Shown here: positions 34,975-42,191 of the stretch, one piece after another
How positions within the stretch are numbered: the stretch's first letter is position 1
Layout of the letters: the number at the start of each line of letters is the position of its first letter
DNA from: C-114 sp963719285
Lineage (GTDB): Bacteria; Chloroflexota; Limnocylindria; Limnocylindrales; CSP1-4
Assembly: GCA_963719285.1 (NCBI GenBank)
Contig: CAVRBO010000004.1
Coordinates: 620,001 to 684,000 of the forward strand
Length of the DNA: 64,000 nucleotides
Reading direction: 5' to 3'
Translations under genes and position numbers: made by a program
Notes under the pieces: generated by a model
What the model was told of the DNA's origin: nothing
The model's database searches: none
What the model saw: only the letters and a program-made list of their open reading frames with translations

Positions 34975-35534
34975 GGTTCCGGCGGCCAATCAGCTCAGCT
35001 CCTCGACCTAGCGATTCAGCAGCACACAATCTCGTACACGTTGCCCCTTCCATCTGCCCGACCCCGCGAGATAGCATCGAGGCTCGGCGGCTGACGCCTC
35101 GGTCGGTCGCCCGGTGCCGTCTCGGTGGGCTGAGCAGCATGCGCTGCGGTCCGTTGTGTCGACCGCGCCAGGAGTCCACGCTCCGGCGGTCGCTGACGGC
35201 AATCCGGGTCGACGAGCGAGGCGTCCGCGTCGCGACTGCTCTGATGAAGCGGTTCACCTCGGGTTGGGTCGTCCCAGGCGTGACGGCTCCCGAGACCAAC
35301 CACTCCATCGGGCCGGAATGTGGCCAGCCGTCGAAAACAGGTACGCACGGTCCCTACTTGAGGTCGCCCTCGACATGGTTCAGCAGCATTACGACCACCA
35401 TCATTCCCTCCGACCATCGATCCTCCACCGCCCGGGGCAGGGATAGGGCCCGCGATGGGGGTTTCGGGACCCGGTTCCCTGCCCCCGGTTTCGTGCGCGG
35501 GAATGGACGATCCGCGCCGAGACCCTACAGACCC
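34975..35534. other. 560-bp stretch upstream of the replication-relaxation gene
   Basis: I see no convincing gene. Open frames upstream of ATG 35535 look random. The main feature is the long inverted repeat at 35434-35485. Confidence 0.45.
35434..35485. repeat. Long perfect inverted repeat (10-bp arms, 32-nt loop)
   Basis: GGGGCAGGGA (35434-35443) pairs exactly with TCCCTGCCCC (35476-35485). The loop contains a further short stem (GGGT...ACCC). The hairpin lies 50 bp before the replication-relaxation gene and could be an origin, nick site or regulatory structure. Confidence 0.6.
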
Positions 35535-36431
35535 ATGATCGGTGCGTTCTCCTCCGCCCCCGCACCTCCTCGTCGGGTCATCGTCGATCCAGGCTTCCTG
35601 TCCACACGCGATCGCGCCGCTCTGCGCATCCTCTATCGCGCCGACATCGCGACGACCGCTCAGCTCACCACCCTCGCCTACGCTCGTCGTCAAACCACCC
35701 AGGAACGTCTCGCCGTTCTCTATCGCGCCGGCTATCTCGAACGCGCGATCCTGCCTCCCTCCTCCCGCGGCGGTGCTCCCTACGCCTTTCGCATCTCCCC
35801 CCGCGGACGTCGTCGTCTCGGCTACGACCCGCTCACCCGATCCCGCGCCGGCACCCAGCTTCGCCACAGCCTCAACGGGGTCGAGACGGTCTGCGCGCTT
35901 CTGAACGCGGGCGCCGGGGCGGCTGACCCGCTCGTCCAGGCTTGGCTCTCGGAGGTCATGGCCCACGACCTCCTGCCCAAGGTCTACCCCGATGCCGTCG
36001 TTGTCCTCCAGGCACCGACGGGCTCGGCGGTCCTGTGTCTCGAGATCGACCAGAACACCGAGCGGGGTCCGGTCATTCGGGACAAGCTCGGCCGCTACGA
36101 GACCGCGCTCCGCTACGACAAAGCCGGCTGGCACCTCCTGTTCGTCGTCCCGTCGGCGGAGCGAGCCGGCTCCCTAGCCCGCACCGGCCACCTCAAAGGC
36201 GGTTACCCGGGGCTCGCTGGCCAGGCTTGGGCGCTCGTCCTGCCGGAGTTGCGGACGCGTGCCCTCGAGGCAACTGTCGTCGCCCTCAACCCGAATGTGG
36301 CGCGGACGACCCTCGGGGCACTCCTCGTCGACCCGACATCCCGGCGCTGCCCCACGCCGGTCGGCACCGACGCCTGGCTCCAGGTCCTCGGCCTCGGTGG
36401 CAACGAAGACTTCACCGAGGCGTTGAGGTGA
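35535..36431 (+). CDS. Replication-relaxation family protein
   Basis: The 298-residue protein matches the replication-relaxation family layout. An N-terminal winged helix (STRDRAALRILYRADIATTAQLTTLAYARRQTTQERLAVLYRAGYLERAIL) is followed by an alpha/beta domain with conserved acids (HDLLPKVYPDAVVVLQAP, LCLEIDQNTERGPVIRDKLGRYETALRY) that resembles a nuclease-like core. These proteins occur on plasmids and integrative elements and are linked to replication or mobilisation. ATG 35535 was chosen because the upstream open frame looks random. The next gene overlaps by 4 bp. Confidence 0.78.
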   Translation: MIGAFSSAPAPPRRVIVDPGFLSTRDRAALRILYRADIATTAQLTTLAYARRQTTQERLAVLYRAGYLERAILPPSSRGGAPYAFRISPRGRRRLGYDPLTRSRAGTQLRHSLNGVETVCALLNAGAGAADPLVQAWLSEVMAHDLLPKVYPDAVVVLQAPTGSAVLCLEIDQNTERGPVIRDKLGRYETALRYDKAGWHLLFVVPSAERAGSLARTGHLKGGYPGLAGQAWALVLPELRTRALEATVVALNPNVARTTLGALLVDPTSRRCPTPVGTDAWLQVLGLGGNEDFTEALR

Positions 36432-36685
36432 GACGCGAGTCGTTGACGCCGTCGGAGCGCACCATGCGCGCCCGGATGGCCGCCTACATGCTCCACGCGC
36501 GCTACGACCCGCGCGAGACCACGAAGGCGGCCCGCCGTGCGTTCAACCAGCGCTTCCTCGACCAGGTCGACCCCGACGGCCGCCTCCCCGAACCCGAACG
36601 CCGACGCCGCGCCGAAGCTGCCCGCCGTGCTTACTTCACACGACTCGCCTACCTGTCGGCTCGGAAGCGACGCGAGAACCGATGA
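36428..36685 (+). CDS. Small basic protein coupled to the replication-relaxation gene
   Basis: The 85-residue protein is helical and very basic/acidic mixed (RMAAYMLHARYDPRETTKAARRAFNQRF, PERRRRAEAARRAYFTRLAYLSARKRR). The GTG start overlaps the upstream stop (GTGA), and its own stop overlaps a 28-residue ORF. It probably binds DNA or the upstream protein. No family is recognised. Confidence 0.65.
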   Translation: MRRESLTPSERTMRARMAAYMLHARYDPRETTKAARRAFNQRFLDQVDPDGRLPEPERRRRAEAARRAYFTRLAYLSARKRRENR

Positions 36686-36768
36686 CGGCAAGCGAGCTCG
36701 TGCATCGGGACGGCTACATACGCCGCCTCTCCGACGGGCGCGTCGGGGCCGCGGAGCGTGAGTGTTGA
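36682..36768 (+). CDS. 28-residue ORF coupled by ATGA overlap
   Basis: This very short ORF begins inside the stop of the preceding gene and encodes MTASELVHRDGYIRRLSDGR and eight further residues. The overlap suggests translation, but function is unknown and it may be a leader or spurious. Confidence 0.3.
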   Translation: MTASELVHRDGYIRRLSDGRVGAAEREC

Positions 36769-37045
36769 GGGTCACGACACTGTCGTGCCACGCAGCGCGC
36801 TCCGTAACGCGCTCCGTAACACGATACGTGACACTAGGGTGACGAGGAGCACGACACCCGATCGTGCGGAGACCGAGACAGGCCCGAAACCCGACTCGCT
36901 ACGCTCCACGCGGGCCGGTGCCATCTGGACCGCCCTCCCGGCCCGGAACCAGCGGCTCCTGCTCTGGCTGCTGGCAGGCGATGGGCTGCCTCTCGGCCGA
37001 TGGCCCAGGTCGTTGGCACGGCCAGGAGACTCGCGCGGTCATTGA
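36758..37045 (+). CDS. Short ORF across a 12-bp repeat array
   Basis: The 95-residue ORF begins at GTG 36758 and overlaps the previous ORF by 11 bp. Its first half encodes a four-residue repeat (ALRN ALRN TIRD TRVT) that simply reflects the DNA repeat. The second half (GAIWTALPARNQRLLLWLLAGD) looks like real protein. It could be a remnant of a replication or recombinase gene. Confidence is low. Confidence 0.35.
   Translation: MSVEGHDTVVPRSALRNALRNTIRDTRVTRSTTPDRAETETGPKPDSLRSTRAGAIWTALPARNQRLLLWLLAGDGLPLGRWPRSLARPGDSRGH
36773..36867. repeat. Cluster of palindromes and 12-bp iteron-like repeats
   Basis: The cluster has a 15-bp palindrome CACGACA-C-TGTCGTG (36773-36787), two exact GCGCTCCGTAAC units (36797-36820) plus a degenerate third (36821-36832), and GCACGA-N7-TCGTGC (36849-36867). 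CACGACAC occurs at 36773 and again at 36850. Such a dense array just after a replication gene resembles iterons or a partition/recombination site. Confidence 0.55.
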
Positions 37046-37943
37046 TCGGCTTGATCGGTGACCCAGCCCACGGTCGCGACACTCCAGGTGCCGGTCTCGA
37101 TCTCACCGGAGAGGATCGGGTCCAGGAGTCGGGACGCGAGCTCATGGCCTCGCTTGAGGTCGACCTTCATCCCGATCTCTGCAGCCAGGCGTCGGAATGG
37201 CACGTCCCAGTTACTCGGCGGAGGAGCGAGCGCGACGGGCAGATCGCGGTGGCCGCGCTGCCCGAACGTATCGCGCAGAGCGCGATTGAGTCGCTCGGCG
37301 TCCAGGCTCACCGTCGACGCGATCAGGGCGAGATCGACGATGTCCTTGACTCGCGTACTGCGGATGCCTTTTGGACCGTAGGCACGTGTGTAGGCATGAA
37401 CCTTCTCGGCAACCTGCAGCTCCAGCGCCAGCGACGGCGCCTCTACCGCGTCGATCCCGGCGAACGCGAGGAGATCCGTACCCTTCAGCATCTCCGCGTC
37501 CCAACCGGGCGCAAGATCGAAACCGACGTCGACGACGAAGTCCTCGAAGCGACGGCGGCCCAGGTCCGCTCGAACGTGGTACCTGACCGCCGATCCTCAA
37601 GGAGGTCATCGAGCTTGGCTGTGCGTTCGATCGTGAATCCGAAGTAGTCGCCAAGGTCGAGATCCTGGGCTGCGAGTAGGTCGGCCGTCGCGGTCTCCTC
37701 GTCTGCGGAACCCGCAAGATCCATGTCTCTGGTCGATCGGGCGCGGGTACCGAACCGATACTCGAGCGCGAGTCCGCCCTTGAGCACCCACCGACCCGGC
37801 GCCGCAAGGAGAAGCCTCGCCAGCAGTCGATCGAACGCGACCTGCTTTCGGCGCCTGACGATGGAGACGGCGTCTTCGCGGCTCAGGGTCTGCAGCCGCG
37901 CCTCGAGCGCTTGGCGAAAGGCCGACGCAGACGTGTATCTCAC
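37039..37943 (-). pseudogene. AbiEii-like nucleotidyltransferase toxin, one frameshift
   Basis: The gene starts at GTG 37943 (overlapping the AbiEi stop) and reads RRKQVAFDRLLARLLLAAPGRWVLKGGLALEYRFG with the nucleotidyltransferase motif GG and STRDMDLA (D-x-D). Near 37585-37592 the sense moves frame to VRYHVRADLGRRRFEDFVVDVGFDLAPGWD and then LALELQVAEKVHAYTR...RVKDIVDLALI, the typical AbiEii C-terminal half. One missing base explains it (905 bp versus 906). AbiEii toxins are kinase/nucleotidyltransferase-like growth inhibitors. If the break is real, the toxin is dead while its antitoxin is intact. Confidence 0.78.
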
Positions 37944-38554
37944 GTCCCAGCCTCGGCCAGTGCCGTCTCGATCAGATCCCGGACTCGACGGCTTCGAGAC
38001 CGTGCTGCAGCCCGGACTCGGGAGGGGGTCGTCAGTCCGCGCTCCACAGCCTGGCGCGTGGCAAGCACCACCTGCTCAGGGGCAGTCCCAGCCTCGGCGA
38101 CATCGACGATCGTCCGAGCCGGCGCGGTGAGCCGGACCCCGTCGCGCGTGAGGACGTCGCTCACCTCCAGGGGCCTGATCGTCGTGTGGATGGATACGCC
38201 GGGCGTTCGACTGAGTTTTCGACGGGCGCGCGGGACCGTCAGATGGATCGTGTCCGGAATGACATCGGAGAGACCAAGAGCCTCGAGCGCCGACTCGTGT
38301 GAGACCGCGGCGTCTGGCGCCAGCCGGAGCCACGCGGCGATGAGTTCCTCCCGGGGGGAGGAGGGGTAGTCTCGGAAGCGATACAGCCCTCTGGCGACGC
38401 GCACGAAGCGCCCGTTCTTCGCGTGATACGAGAGCAGCGTCCAGCTGTAGCCTGCCGTGCGAGCCTGAGCTGCGGTGAAGTAGCCCGCCTGCTCGCTGGC
38501 CGTCGCGAAGAGGGCCTCCCAGTCAGGCCGCCCTGCTTCAGGTGTGTCGTTCAT
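37940..38554 (-). CDS. AbiEi-like antitoxin
   Basis: The 204-residue protein matches AbiEi antitoxins. An N-terminal winged helix (EQAGYFTAAQARTAGYSWTLLSYHAKNGRFVRVARGLYRF) is followed by the DYPSSPREELIAAWLRLAPDAAVSHESALEALGLSD block and DGVRLTAPARTIVDVAEAG. The antitoxin represses its operon and blocks AbiEii. ATG 38554 has a TATTAT box 7 nt upstream, so a leaderless transcript is likely. It overlaps the AbiEii gene by 4 bp (GTGA). Confidence 0.85.
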   Translation of the reverse strand: MNDTPEAGRPDWEALFATASEQAGYFTAAQARTAGYSWTLLSYHAKNGRFVRVARGLYRFRDYPSSPREELIAAWLRLAPDAAVSHESALEALGLSDVIPDTIHLTVPRARRKLSRTPGVSIHTTIRPLEVSDVLTRDGVRLTAPARTIVDVAEAGTAPEQVVLATRQAVERGLTTPSRVRAAARSRSRRVRDLIETALAEAGT

Positions 38555-38561
38555 TCCTGCA

Positions 38562-38567
38562 ATAATA
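38562..38567 (-). promoter_or_regulatory. -10-like box TATTAT of the AbiE operon
   Basis: On the minus strand TATTAT ends 7 nt before ATG 38554 of the AbiEi gene, the same spacing as other leaderless promoters in the window. Confidence 0.55.
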
Positions 38568-38660
38568 CTCCAGGTTTGCACGACACACTAGGTCCGCTTA
38601 GCCATTCCTGACTTCTGCGATCTCCAGTCAGTTAACTGCATCGTCCTGGCGCCTCCTGCC

Positions 38661-40319
38661 TCAGCGAACCCAAACGCGCCAGGTGCCATCGATGAGCGGC
38701 GCGACAACCAGGTCCTCCGATCCGGCAGACGCACCGCTCACGTCGGGGTGGGCGACGCCCACGAACCAGGCTCGCTCGATCTGCGAGTTGCCCTTGAGAT
38801 TGCCGAACAGGTCGCCGCCAAGGAATCCCGGCGCGAGGAGGTCACGGTCCTTGCTCGGATCCGCAACGACAAACGTCGAGCCTCCTTGGAGGTTGAACGC
38901 CGTCTCCGCATGGATGAATGCGTCGATCGATCCGATCTTCGCCTGACTGAACGAGCTCAGCAGTTGCCAGGCGGCCTGCCAGTCACCGCCGGCCCGCGCC
39001 GTCTCAAAGGCGGCTGAGACGCGCTTCGCTTCGACAAGATCGAGCTGATCTCGGCTAGGCGGCATGGTGGCCGGCGCAACGGACCCGATGGCGCTGCCCG
39101 CCGGCACGATCGTGATCGGGAGCTTCGGGCCGCTCGGGCCGGGTCCGTCCGTGCCCCACAGCATTACGGCCGGTCCCTGCGGGGCACCCACGGGCACCTC
39201 CAGGACCATCTCGAATGTCGCGCTCCCGCCGGACCCGATCGCGCCGACCCGTCCGCAGTTGAGAACGTACCTCGGCGCCGCGACCGTGGTCGAACCGCTC
39301 CACAGCCGCTCGACGTAGGTCAGGCACGGATCGAGCGGGATGGAGTGGTCGGTCGTGTTCCTGATCGTGACCAAGTATCGATAGGGTTGCCCGGCGACGG
39401 CCACCGACGGTGCTGCGACATCGGCGGTCAGGTCGGTCCAGGCGGGCGGGGCAGGCTCCGGCGCCTCGGCTGGCGTCAGCGGATCCACGCTCATCGTGGA
39501 CCTGTCGCCGGCAGCGTCACAGGCCGGCGTGGCCAGGTCGATCGGCAGGCGGCGCGTTCCCGTACCTGGCAGACCCACGACGAGCGTCCCGGACGTTCCT
39601 GGGTTCGGGCCGCACCAGTTGAACCAGAAGACCTGGAACCCTGCCTGGCCGACGAGCAGGGCGACATTCTCAGGCGGCAACGGGAGGCCGGGCTCGATGA
39701 CGACGACAGCCGGCGAAGGGCTCGGGATCGGCGCGACATGGATGGCCATGGTTTTCCCGTGCGGATCGAGGATTGATACCGTCGGGACGCCCGAGAGGGT
39801 GCACTTAGCGGCGCCGGGATCTGGCTCGCTCATGACGACGCCGCCTATGAGCGCCCCTCCGCCCGCTCCTCCCCAACCACTGAAACGCACGTCGAGGTCT
39901 TCGGACGAGCAGGTGGGGAGGCCGGCCGTCGATACCTGTGTCGGGGATGGCGACGGTGTCGGTGCAGCGTCGACCCAGGCGACGACCCCGGGCGGCAGCG
40001 ACGGGGTGGTGGATGCCGTCGAGCCCGATGCGCTCGGAGAAGGGCTCACGGCCAGTGGCGGCGAAGGTGACGCGCCGAGCGGGACCGTGGAGGGGCGCAG
40101 GACGAGCGCGGCTGCGACGATCAGGCACGCCGCGACCGCCAGTGCTGCCACCGTACCGACGGGACCACGCCGAGACATGAGCGGCCTCGACGGCAGCGCC
40201 TCTGGCCAGCCGTCGAAGAACCCGGCGGACAGCTCGACTCGGCGAGCCTCGCTGAACGCGTCGCGAAGCCGATCCTCGAGATCGGAGCGGTCCGGGGTTG
40301 GTCCGCCGATGCCGGTCAT
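38661..40319 (-). CDS. Transmembrane sensor with DUF4232-like domains, partner of ECF sigma
   Basis: The 552-residue protein has a cytoplasmic N-terminus (DLEDRLRDAFSEARRVE, residues 13-29) similar to that of the sensor at 32243, and one helix (about 54-75). Outside it has a P/S-rich linker, a DUF4232-like domain (about 136-272, with CSSEDLDV, AKCTLSG, NWCGPN), a second beta domain (about 290-420, two Cys) and a C-terminal NTF2-like region. It overlaps the ECF sigma gene by 4 bp (ATGA). It probably acts as an anti-sigma or sensor for that factor. The signal sensed is unknown. Confidence 0.8.
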   Translation of the reverse strand: MTGIGGPTPDRSDLEDRLRDAFSEARRVELSAGFFDGWPEALPSRPLMSRRGPVGTVAALAVAACLIVAAALVLRPSTVPLGASPSPPLAVSPSPSASGSTASTTPSLPPGVVAWVDAAPTPSPSPTQVSTAGLPTCSSEDLDVRFSGWGGAGGGALIGGVVMSEPDPGAAKCTLSGVPTVSILDPHGKTMAIHVAPIPSPSPAVVVIEPGLPLPPENVALLVGQAGFQVFWFNWCGPNPGTSGTLVVGLPGTGTRRLPIDLATPACDAAGDRSTMSVDPLTPAEAPEPAPPAWTDLTADVAAPSVAVAGQPYRYLVTIRNTTDHSIPLDPCLTYVERLWSGSTTVAAPRYVLNCGRVGAIGSGGSATFEMVLEVPVGAPQGPAVMLWGTDGPGPSGPKLPITIVPAGSAIGSVAPATMPPSRDQLDLVEAKRVSAAFETARAGGDWQAAWQLLSSFSQAKIGSIDAFIHAETAFNLQGGSTFVVADPSKDRDLLAPGFLGGDLFGNLKGNSQIERAWFVGVAHPDVSGASAGSEDLVVAPLIDGTWRVWVR

Positions 40320-40861
40320 CGATCGATCACCGCCGCCTCGTCCGCGAGGATCTCGCGGAGGCGACCGAGTGCCCGGTGGAGGCGGGACTTGGCCGTCCCG
40401 AGGGGAATGCTGAGCGCATCGGCGATGTCGGGCACCTCGAGGTCAGCGCCGTACCGAAGGGCGATGATCGTCCGGTCGTCCATCGCCAGTCGGCTTACCG
40501 CGCGACGGAGCTCGTCTCGGTCCAGGAGCGAGGCGAACCGCTCACCCTGCGCGCCCAGGGTTGTGGCCACGCCCTCGATCGGGACTTCGGCCAGACGAAC
40601 AACACGACGCGCACGGTCACGGGCGGCGTTGACGAGCAGGCGTCGAAACCAGGCCGACCAGCGAGCTGGGTCGCGCAGCCGAGGCAAGCTAAGCCAGGCC
40701 TGGAACAGCGAGTCCTGCACGATCTCCTCGGCGTCCGAACGTGAGCCGACGATCACGTAGGCGAGCCGCAGGGCTCGATCGCCCTCTCGACGGGCGAGCT
40801 CGGCGAAGGCCTGTCGATCTCCCAGCTGCGCGGCCATGACGATGTCCTCGAGCGATCCCAC
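40316..40861 (-). CDS. ECF-type RNA polymerase sigma factor
   Basis: The 181-residue ECF sigma factor has a sigma-2 region LARREGDRALRLAYVIVGSRSDAEEIVQDSLFQAWLSLPRL and a sigma-4 region LAMDDRTIIALRYGADLEVPDIADALSIPLGTAKSRLHRALGRLREIL. An AGGGGAG ribosome site precedes the GTG start. It is coupled to the sensor gene downstream and is the second sigma/sensor pair in the element. Confidence 0.87.
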   Translation of the reverse strand: MGSLEDIVMAAQLGDRQAFAELARREGDRALRLAYVIVGSRSDAEEIVQDSLFQAWLSLPRLRDPARWSAWFRRLLVNAARDRARRVVRLAEVPIEGVATTLGAQGERFASLLDRDELRRAVSRLAMDDRTIIALRYGADLEVPDIADALSIPLGTAKSRLHRALGRLREILADEAAVIDR

Positions 40862-40910
40862 CTGCTCCCCTTGACTCGCCAGAGAGGCGATTCGTTCGCG
40901 TGTGAGGTGG

Positions 40911-41861
40911 CTAGATCCGATCGCCCGGACTTCGCCGCCGATAGGCGTCGCGCGCCCGCTCGTCAGCAGCTGACGCGCCGTAGCGGCTGAGCATCTGGCG
41001 GCTCTTCCAGCCGGCGAGGCGCATGAGGTCGCCCTCGTTGCCGCCGTCGGCGAGCCATAGGTGGGCGTAAGTGTGGCGGAACTGGTGCGGGTGGAGCTTG
41101 GGAAGTCCGGCCGTGGCCCCGCGACGCCGCAGCACTTGCAGCACGCCGCTGTCGGTGAGGACGCCCTTGCGGGCGAGCCACAGCTCCGGTCGATCGGCGA
41201 ACGGATGAGCAGGTCGCATCCGCAGGTAGCGGTCGAGCGCCTGGGCGGTTTTGTTGCCGAATGGGCAGGCCCGCGGTCGACGGCCCTTGCCCATCACGAT
41301 CGCGACCTGCTGGTCCATGTCGACGTCGTCGACCTTGAGCCCGGCGAGCTCGGCCCGGCGCATCCCGGTGTCGAGCAGGAGCCGGATGATCGCGGTATCG
41401 CGGCGGGCGTCGAAGTCGGAGCCGGCGCAGGCGTCGAGGATCGCCTTGAGCTCCTCGTCGCGCAGGATCGCCGGCGGTTCCTCGGGCACGATCGGGGGCG
41501 TCATCCGCTCCATCGGGGAGGCGGCGATCTCGTCCTCGCCGAGCGCCCACTTGAAGAACGGCTGGAGGCTCCGGTAAGCGATGGAAACGGTCGCCGGGCG
41601 TTGCCCTGCATCTTGCAGGGCAACGACGAACGCCTCGACATGCTCGCGCCGGATCGCCCGGAGCGTCCGGGGCATGCCCCGCTCGGCCAGGAACCGCCTG
41701 AACCGGGCCAGCGCCGCGAGGTAGGTCTTGATCGTCGCGGGGCTCTTGTTGCCGGCCCGAAGGCTGAGGTGATACGAGCTGATCGCGGCGTCGATCGTCA
41801 GGCCGGTTGCCGGCTGACCACCTTCGGCTACGATACGGGGCGTGCGAGACGTTCTGGCCAT
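40911..41861 (-). CDS. Tyrosine recombinase / integrase of the element
   Basis: The 316-residue integrase has an N-terminal SAM-like core-binding domain (TIDAAISSYHLSLRAGNKSPATIKTYLAALARFRRFL) and a catalytic domain with R168 (TGMRRAEL), K192 (MGKGRR), H259/R262 (HPHQFRH), W285 (AGWKS) and nucleophile Y294. The full catalytic set makes it likely active. ATG 41861 was chosen; upstream in-frame starts reach 41984. It is oriented away from the adjacent tRNA-Gly and next to repeated arm-type sites. Confidence 0.9.
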   Translation of the reverse strand: MARTSRTPRIVAEGGQPATGLTIDAAISSYHLSLRAGNKSPATIKTYLAALARFRRFLAERGMPRTLRAIRREHVEAFVVALQDAGQRPATVSIAYRSLQPFFKWALGEDEIAASPMERMTPPIVPEEPPAILRDEELKAILDACAGSDFDARRDTAIIRLLLDTGMRRAELAGLKVDDVDMDQQVAIVMGKGRRPRACPFGNKTAQALDRYLRMRPAHPFADRPELWLARKGVLTDSGVLQVLRRRGATAGLPKLHPHQFRHTYAHLWLADGGNEGDLMRLAGWKSRQMLSRYGASAADERARDAYRRRSPGDRI

Positions 41862-41956
41862 CGAAAAGTTAGCCTCTCTGCCCGAACTCAGCGGGGGAGC
41901 GGACAGCGCATACTTTGACGCTGTCCCACGCTCAGAACCGAACGAATTTGGCGTGA

Positions 41957-42018
41957 TTATCCGCTGTTCGAGCAGTGTGGTCAACTCGCAAAGGGCAGAA
42001 TCGACGGTTATCCGCTGT
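41957..42018 (+). repeat. Two TTATCCGCTGT repeats, candidate integrase arm sites
   Basis: TTATCCGCTGT occurs at 41957-41967 and 42008-42018, 51 bp apart, between the integrase gene and the tRNA. Direct repeats at this place are typical arm-type binding sites for tyrosine recombinases. The second copy also overlaps the region where the restored tRNA must have its promoter. Confidence 0.55.
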
Positions 42019-42035
42019 AGTTGAGCACGAAATCT

Positions 42036-42074
42036 GGCGGGAGTAGCTCAGTCGGTAGAGCGTCAGCCTTCCAA
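42036..42074 (+). repeat. Right attachment site: 39-bp repeat inside tRNA-Gly
   Basis: These 39 bases are identical to 24785-24823 and end at the last base of the anticodon loop. Strand exchange therefore took place within or just 5' of the anticodon loop. Confidence 0.85.
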
Positions 42075-42112
42075 GCTGAATGTCGCGGGTTCGAGACCCG
42101 TCTCCCGCTCCA
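42037..42112 (+). tRNA. tRNA-Gly(UCC)
   Basis: The 76-base gene folds as a cloverleaf. The acceptor stem GCGGGAG/CTCCCGC, the D arm, the anticodon stem TCAGC/GCTGA with loop CTTCCAA (anticodon TCC), the T arm with GGTTCGAGACC and an encoded CCA are all present. The 5' half is the copy brought in by the integrative element. The upstream sequence differs from that at the truncated copy, so it is now expressed from an element-derived promoter. Confidence 0.96.
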
Positions 42113-42191
42113 TCTCCTTCTCGCGTCGTTCGGGCGACGTCGGTGGCCTATCATCGCCGTCCAGCGCAGTCAGCGACGAGGAGGCCAGCCC

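Larger units (their letters stand above)
24785..42074. mobile_element. Integrative element in tRNA-Gly (about 17.25 kb)
   Basis: A 39-bp direct repeat from the 5' half of tRNA-Gly(UCC) bounds the region. A tyrosine recombinase (40911-41861, minus strand) lies next to the complete tRNA at the right end. Cargo includes lipoproteins, a replication-relaxation family protein, an AbiE-type toxin-antitoxin pair and two ECF-sigma/sensor pairs. I see no relaxase, coupling ATPase or type IV secretion genes, so it is probably mobilizable at best or a decayed element. In this orientation the element supplies the 5' half of the restored tRNA. Confidence 0.85.

Noticed and set aside
35139..35534. Upstream extension of the replication-relaxation gene
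   Set aside because: The extension reads as random residues and covers the hairpin; the family-like sequence begins at ATG 35535.
24785..42074. Self-transmissible ICE
   Set aside because: No relaxase, coupling protein or type IV secretion genes were seen between the repeats.
42021..42191. Open frame that translates through the tRNA
   Set aside because: The amino acids come from the tRNA gene itself; the real gene begins at GTG 42192.
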